From assembly GCA_964538515.1 (NCBI GenBank), contig CAZIEW010000016.1, positions 1 through 64,000 on the forward strand: DNA of 64,000 nucleotides, in the 5' to 3' direction. This document shows, one piece after another, positions 62,463 through 64,000 of this stretch. A model generated the notes under the pieces. The model saw nothing but the letters and a program-made list of their open reading frames with translations, was not told where the DNA came from and did not search any database. Position numbers and translations under genes: made by a program. Origin of the DNA: CALBZH01 sp964538515 (GTDB taxonomy: Bacteria; Desulfobacterota; Syntrophobacteria; Syntrophobacterales; Syntrophobacteraceae). Position 1 is the stretch's first letter. Each line of letters starts with the position of its first letter.

Positions 62463-63350
62463 CTACTTGAAGTGAGCGAAAACCGTCTTCAGGTGGTCCA
62501 GCCAGATGTCGACGATTTCCGGGTACTCGGCGGTGCCCTTCATCACCGCCTCGCAGGCAAAGCCCTTCTTGGTGAGCTGGGACTTCCAGCTGTCGGGCTC
62601 GCTCCCGGCCATGTCGTTCATGGCATGGTCCCCCGCCACGGCCATGAACGGGATGAGATAGACCTTCTTAATCTTCTTGGCCTCGAGCTTGGCCATGACG
62701 TCCTCGATGGTGGGATAGCCTTCCACGGTCGCCACATAGACGTTTGGATCAAGGTCCGAGAAGACCTGATTCATGGCGGCGTAGATGGCGTCAGACGGAT
62801 GCTTGGCGCTCCCGTGTCCCATCAGGACGACAGCTTCCTGCGGCTTCCTGGAGGCGGGGATGTGCTGGATCATGGCCTTCGCCGCCCGGACGTGGTCTTC
62901 GTGGGAGGAGAGAAGCGGCCAGGCCACGAGGACGCTTTCGAAGCCTCCTTCCATTTGCCCGAACAGATGGGCGTTGTGCATGAGATTGTGGAATTCCTCC
63001 CCCGGAATGGTGTGCAGCGACAGCACGGCCACGTGAGTGAACCCCTCATCCATGAGCTTCACCATGGCTTTCTCCGGAGAATCCAGGACCTTGCCCTGTT
63101 TGGCGAGCTTGGCCCGAACGATGCTCGACGTGTACCCCCAGCGGACCTCGACCCCGGGAAAAGCCTGCTTCACGCTGGATTCCACCTTGTCCAGGGCCTT
63201 TTGGGCCTCAGAAACCGTGGTTCCAAAGGCCGCAATGAGGATAGCCCTTTTCGCCTCCCGCTTTTCCCCGTGGGCCGCAAAGGCGGCCGAGCTCGAAACC
63301 AGAGCGATTCCCGCCAGCAAAGCCATGACGTTGAGCCACTTTCCTTGCAT
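62463..63350 (-). CDS. cbiK: Periplasmic CbiK-type anaerobic cobaltochelatase
   Basis: A 295-residue CbiK homologue. The core has ILIAAFGTTVSEAQKALDK, a segment with the catalytic His (VLSLHTIPGEEFHNLM), and PFMAVAGDHAMNDMAG with the second conserved His. CbiK inserts cobalt into sirohydrochlorin in the anaerobic pathway. A clear signal peptide (MQGKWLNVMALLAGIALVSS, cleavage near AFA/AHG) indicates export, as in the periplasmic CbiK of Desulfovibrio vulgaris. ATG 63350 follows GGAGGAGG. It is downstream of a cobalamin riboswitch/terminator and a small ORF. Confidence 0.94.
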   Translation of the reverse strand: MQGKWLNVMALLAGIALVSSSAAFAAHGEKREAKRAILIAAFGTTVSEAQKALDKVESSVKQAFPGVEVRWGYTSSIVRAKLAKQGKVLDSPEKAMVKLMDEGFTHVAVLSLHTIPGEEFHNLMHNAHLFGQMEGGFESVLVAWPLLSSHEDHVRAAKAMIQHIPASRKPQEAVVLMGHGSAKHPSDAIYAAMNQVFSDLDPNVYVATVEGYPTIEDVMAKLEAKKIKKVYLIPFMAVAGDHAMNDMAGSEPDSWKSQLTKKGFACEAVMKGTAEYPEIVDIWLDHLKTVFAHFK

Positions 63351-63478
63351 CTGATCCTCCTCCATGGTGATGGCATGCCTGAATGGTTGTTTTTCGCTCG
63401 ATCGTACCCCTCGAACGATCCGTTGCACCGTGTCCCCCTCGTGCGCCCTGCATCGACGGCACCCCGCGTCCCAAGCCT

Positions 63479-63736
63479 TCAGCCGCACAAGCGAACGGGC
63501 TTCCCCTTGGATGCAAAGCTCCGCCGGACAGCATCATAGCCGACGGTCATGAACAGCACCTCCCCGACCCCTCCGGCGATCAGATGGACCCAGCCCGAGG
63601 CAACGTCTTCTTCCTTGAATGCCAGACTGACGGCGGAAACCCCCAATGACCGGGTGGTCTCGACGACATCCTCCATTCCTGCCGGTGAGGACTCGCCTTT
63701 CTCCCCCTCGATGTAAAGAATCATCCCTCGTTTCAT
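63479..63736 (-). CDS. Hypothetical 85-residue protein upstream of cbiK
   Basis: A short ORF (ATG 63736, GAAAGG upstream) between the riboswitch terminator and cbiK. The protein has a hydrophobic beta start (MILYIEGEKGE), a helical centre and a Gly-rich turn (HLIAGGVGEVLFMTVGY). No transmembrane helix, signal peptide or known motif is visible. Genes controlled by cobalamin riboswitches usually act in corrinoid uptake or synthesis, so a role there is plausible but unproven. Confidence 0.6.
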   Translation of the reverse strand: MKRGMILYIEGEKGESSPAGMEDVVETTRSLGVSAVSLAFKEEDVASGWVHLIAGGVGEVLFMTVGYDAVRRSFASKGKPVRLCG

Positions 63737-63851
63737 TCGAAGCCTTTCGCGTGGATGGAGCGCCCGGGAGTGTGGTCTCCCGGGCGGTAAAAGGGTTGAG
63801 GGTTACGCTGAGGAGACAAACGGTGCGGAGCCGATGCGCCCTATCGACCCC

Positions 63852-63885
63852 AAAAAAAAATCCCTAGAGCTTTTGGCCCTAAGGA
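63852..63885 (-). terminator. Intrinsic terminator of the cobalamin riboswitch leader
   Basis: On the minus strand, TCCTTAGGGC and GCTCTAGGGA form a 10-bp stem (two G-T pairs) with a CAAAA loop, followed by nine T residues at 63860-63852. It lies about 75 nt downstream of the B12 box and 115 nt before the 85-aa ORF. This is the arrangement expected when ligand binding to the riboswitch ends transcription early. Confidence 0.85.
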
Positions 63886-63954
63886 TTGCACCCTGGTTCA
63901 CTTGATCCTCGAATGGCTGGCCCGGTATCTCCACGTACCGGTTCACCTTACTTT

Positions 63955-64000
63955 CATCAGGCAGGTCTTCTGACTCACGGATCGCTCTACTCTCCGAGCC
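63955..64000 (-). promoter_or_regulatory. Cobalamin riboswitch, 3' part (runs off the window)
   Basis: On the minus strand the window begins within a cobalamin riboswitch. GGAGAGTAGAGCGAT corresponds to the GAGTAGG block, and the B12 box AGTCAGAAGACCTGCCT is at 63975-63959. The remaining 5' part (the GCCACTG and CCCGC blocks) lies beyond base 64000. With the terminator at 63852 it should control the 85-aa ORF and cbiK. Confidence 0.85.

Overview
The window looks like a chromosomal segment of a GC-rich, anaerobic, Gram-negative Deltaproteobacterium (Desulfobacterota; a Syntrophobacter-like sulfate reducer or syntroph is my guess). The signs are TonB-dependent outer-membrane receptors together with anaerobe-type genes: a secreted CbiK cobaltochelatase, FmdE proteins, a flavodoxin/di-cluster ferredoxin and CbiZ. 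No rRNA, tRNA or CRISPR array was recognised.

Region 1 (0.4-30.2 kb, mostly plus strand) is an almost continuous run of metal and tetrapyrrole transport genes. It holds a minus-strand TonB receptor, then an ABC-2 exporter pair, ChlD- and ChlI-like AAA+ chelatase subunits, a second TonB receptor, and a CobN/BchH-like large chelatase subunit. A flavodoxin-ferredoxin leads a BtuFCD/FecBCD-type importer, a beta-propeller lipoprotein, and an ECF transporter whose S component carries a large extracytoplasmic domain. MacA-MacB-NodT efflux genes close the run. Many junctions overlap by 4 nt (ATGA). A roughly 110-nt structured element occurs twice, on either side of the second TonB receptor.

Region 2 (30.2-42.1 kb) contains a secreted FmdE-like protein behind a long leader with a terminator hairpin, a third TonB receptor and TrmO. 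A minus-strand peptide/nickel-type ABC operon (SBP, two permeases, two ATPases) has an FmdE gene lodged between its ATPase genes. A 65-aa hypothetical protein lies upstream.

Region 3 (42.2-45.7 kb) is an AT-richer restriction-modification island: a C5-cytosine methyltransferase, Vsr and an HNH nuclease. It is bounded by a LuxR gene that has probably lost its 5' end and by the first 185 nt of an IS3-like element.

Region 4 (45.7-64 kb, minus strand) is a corrinoid locus. Two cobalamin riboswitches precede a small ORF plus periplasmic cbiK, and a BtuB-like receptor. Then come a zinc-ribbon protein, a BtuF-like SBP, a BtuC-like permease, a BtuD-like ATPase, a nitrilase, a radical-SAM/SPASM enzyme, a second CobN, a small unknown protein, TonB-ExbB-ExbD, and CbiZ. 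A VapBC toxin-antitoxin pair sits in the opposite orientation between the permease and ATPase genes.

Taken together, four TonB receptors and one TonB-ExbBD motor would bring corrinoids or other metal chelates through the outer membrane, and the ABC and ECF systems would move cargo across the inner membrane. The two CobN-like proteins, in an organism that already has CbiK, are the main puzzle. They may insert metal into an unusual tetrapyrrole, or they may strip metal from imported ones, by analogy with CobN-like HmuS of Bacteroidota.
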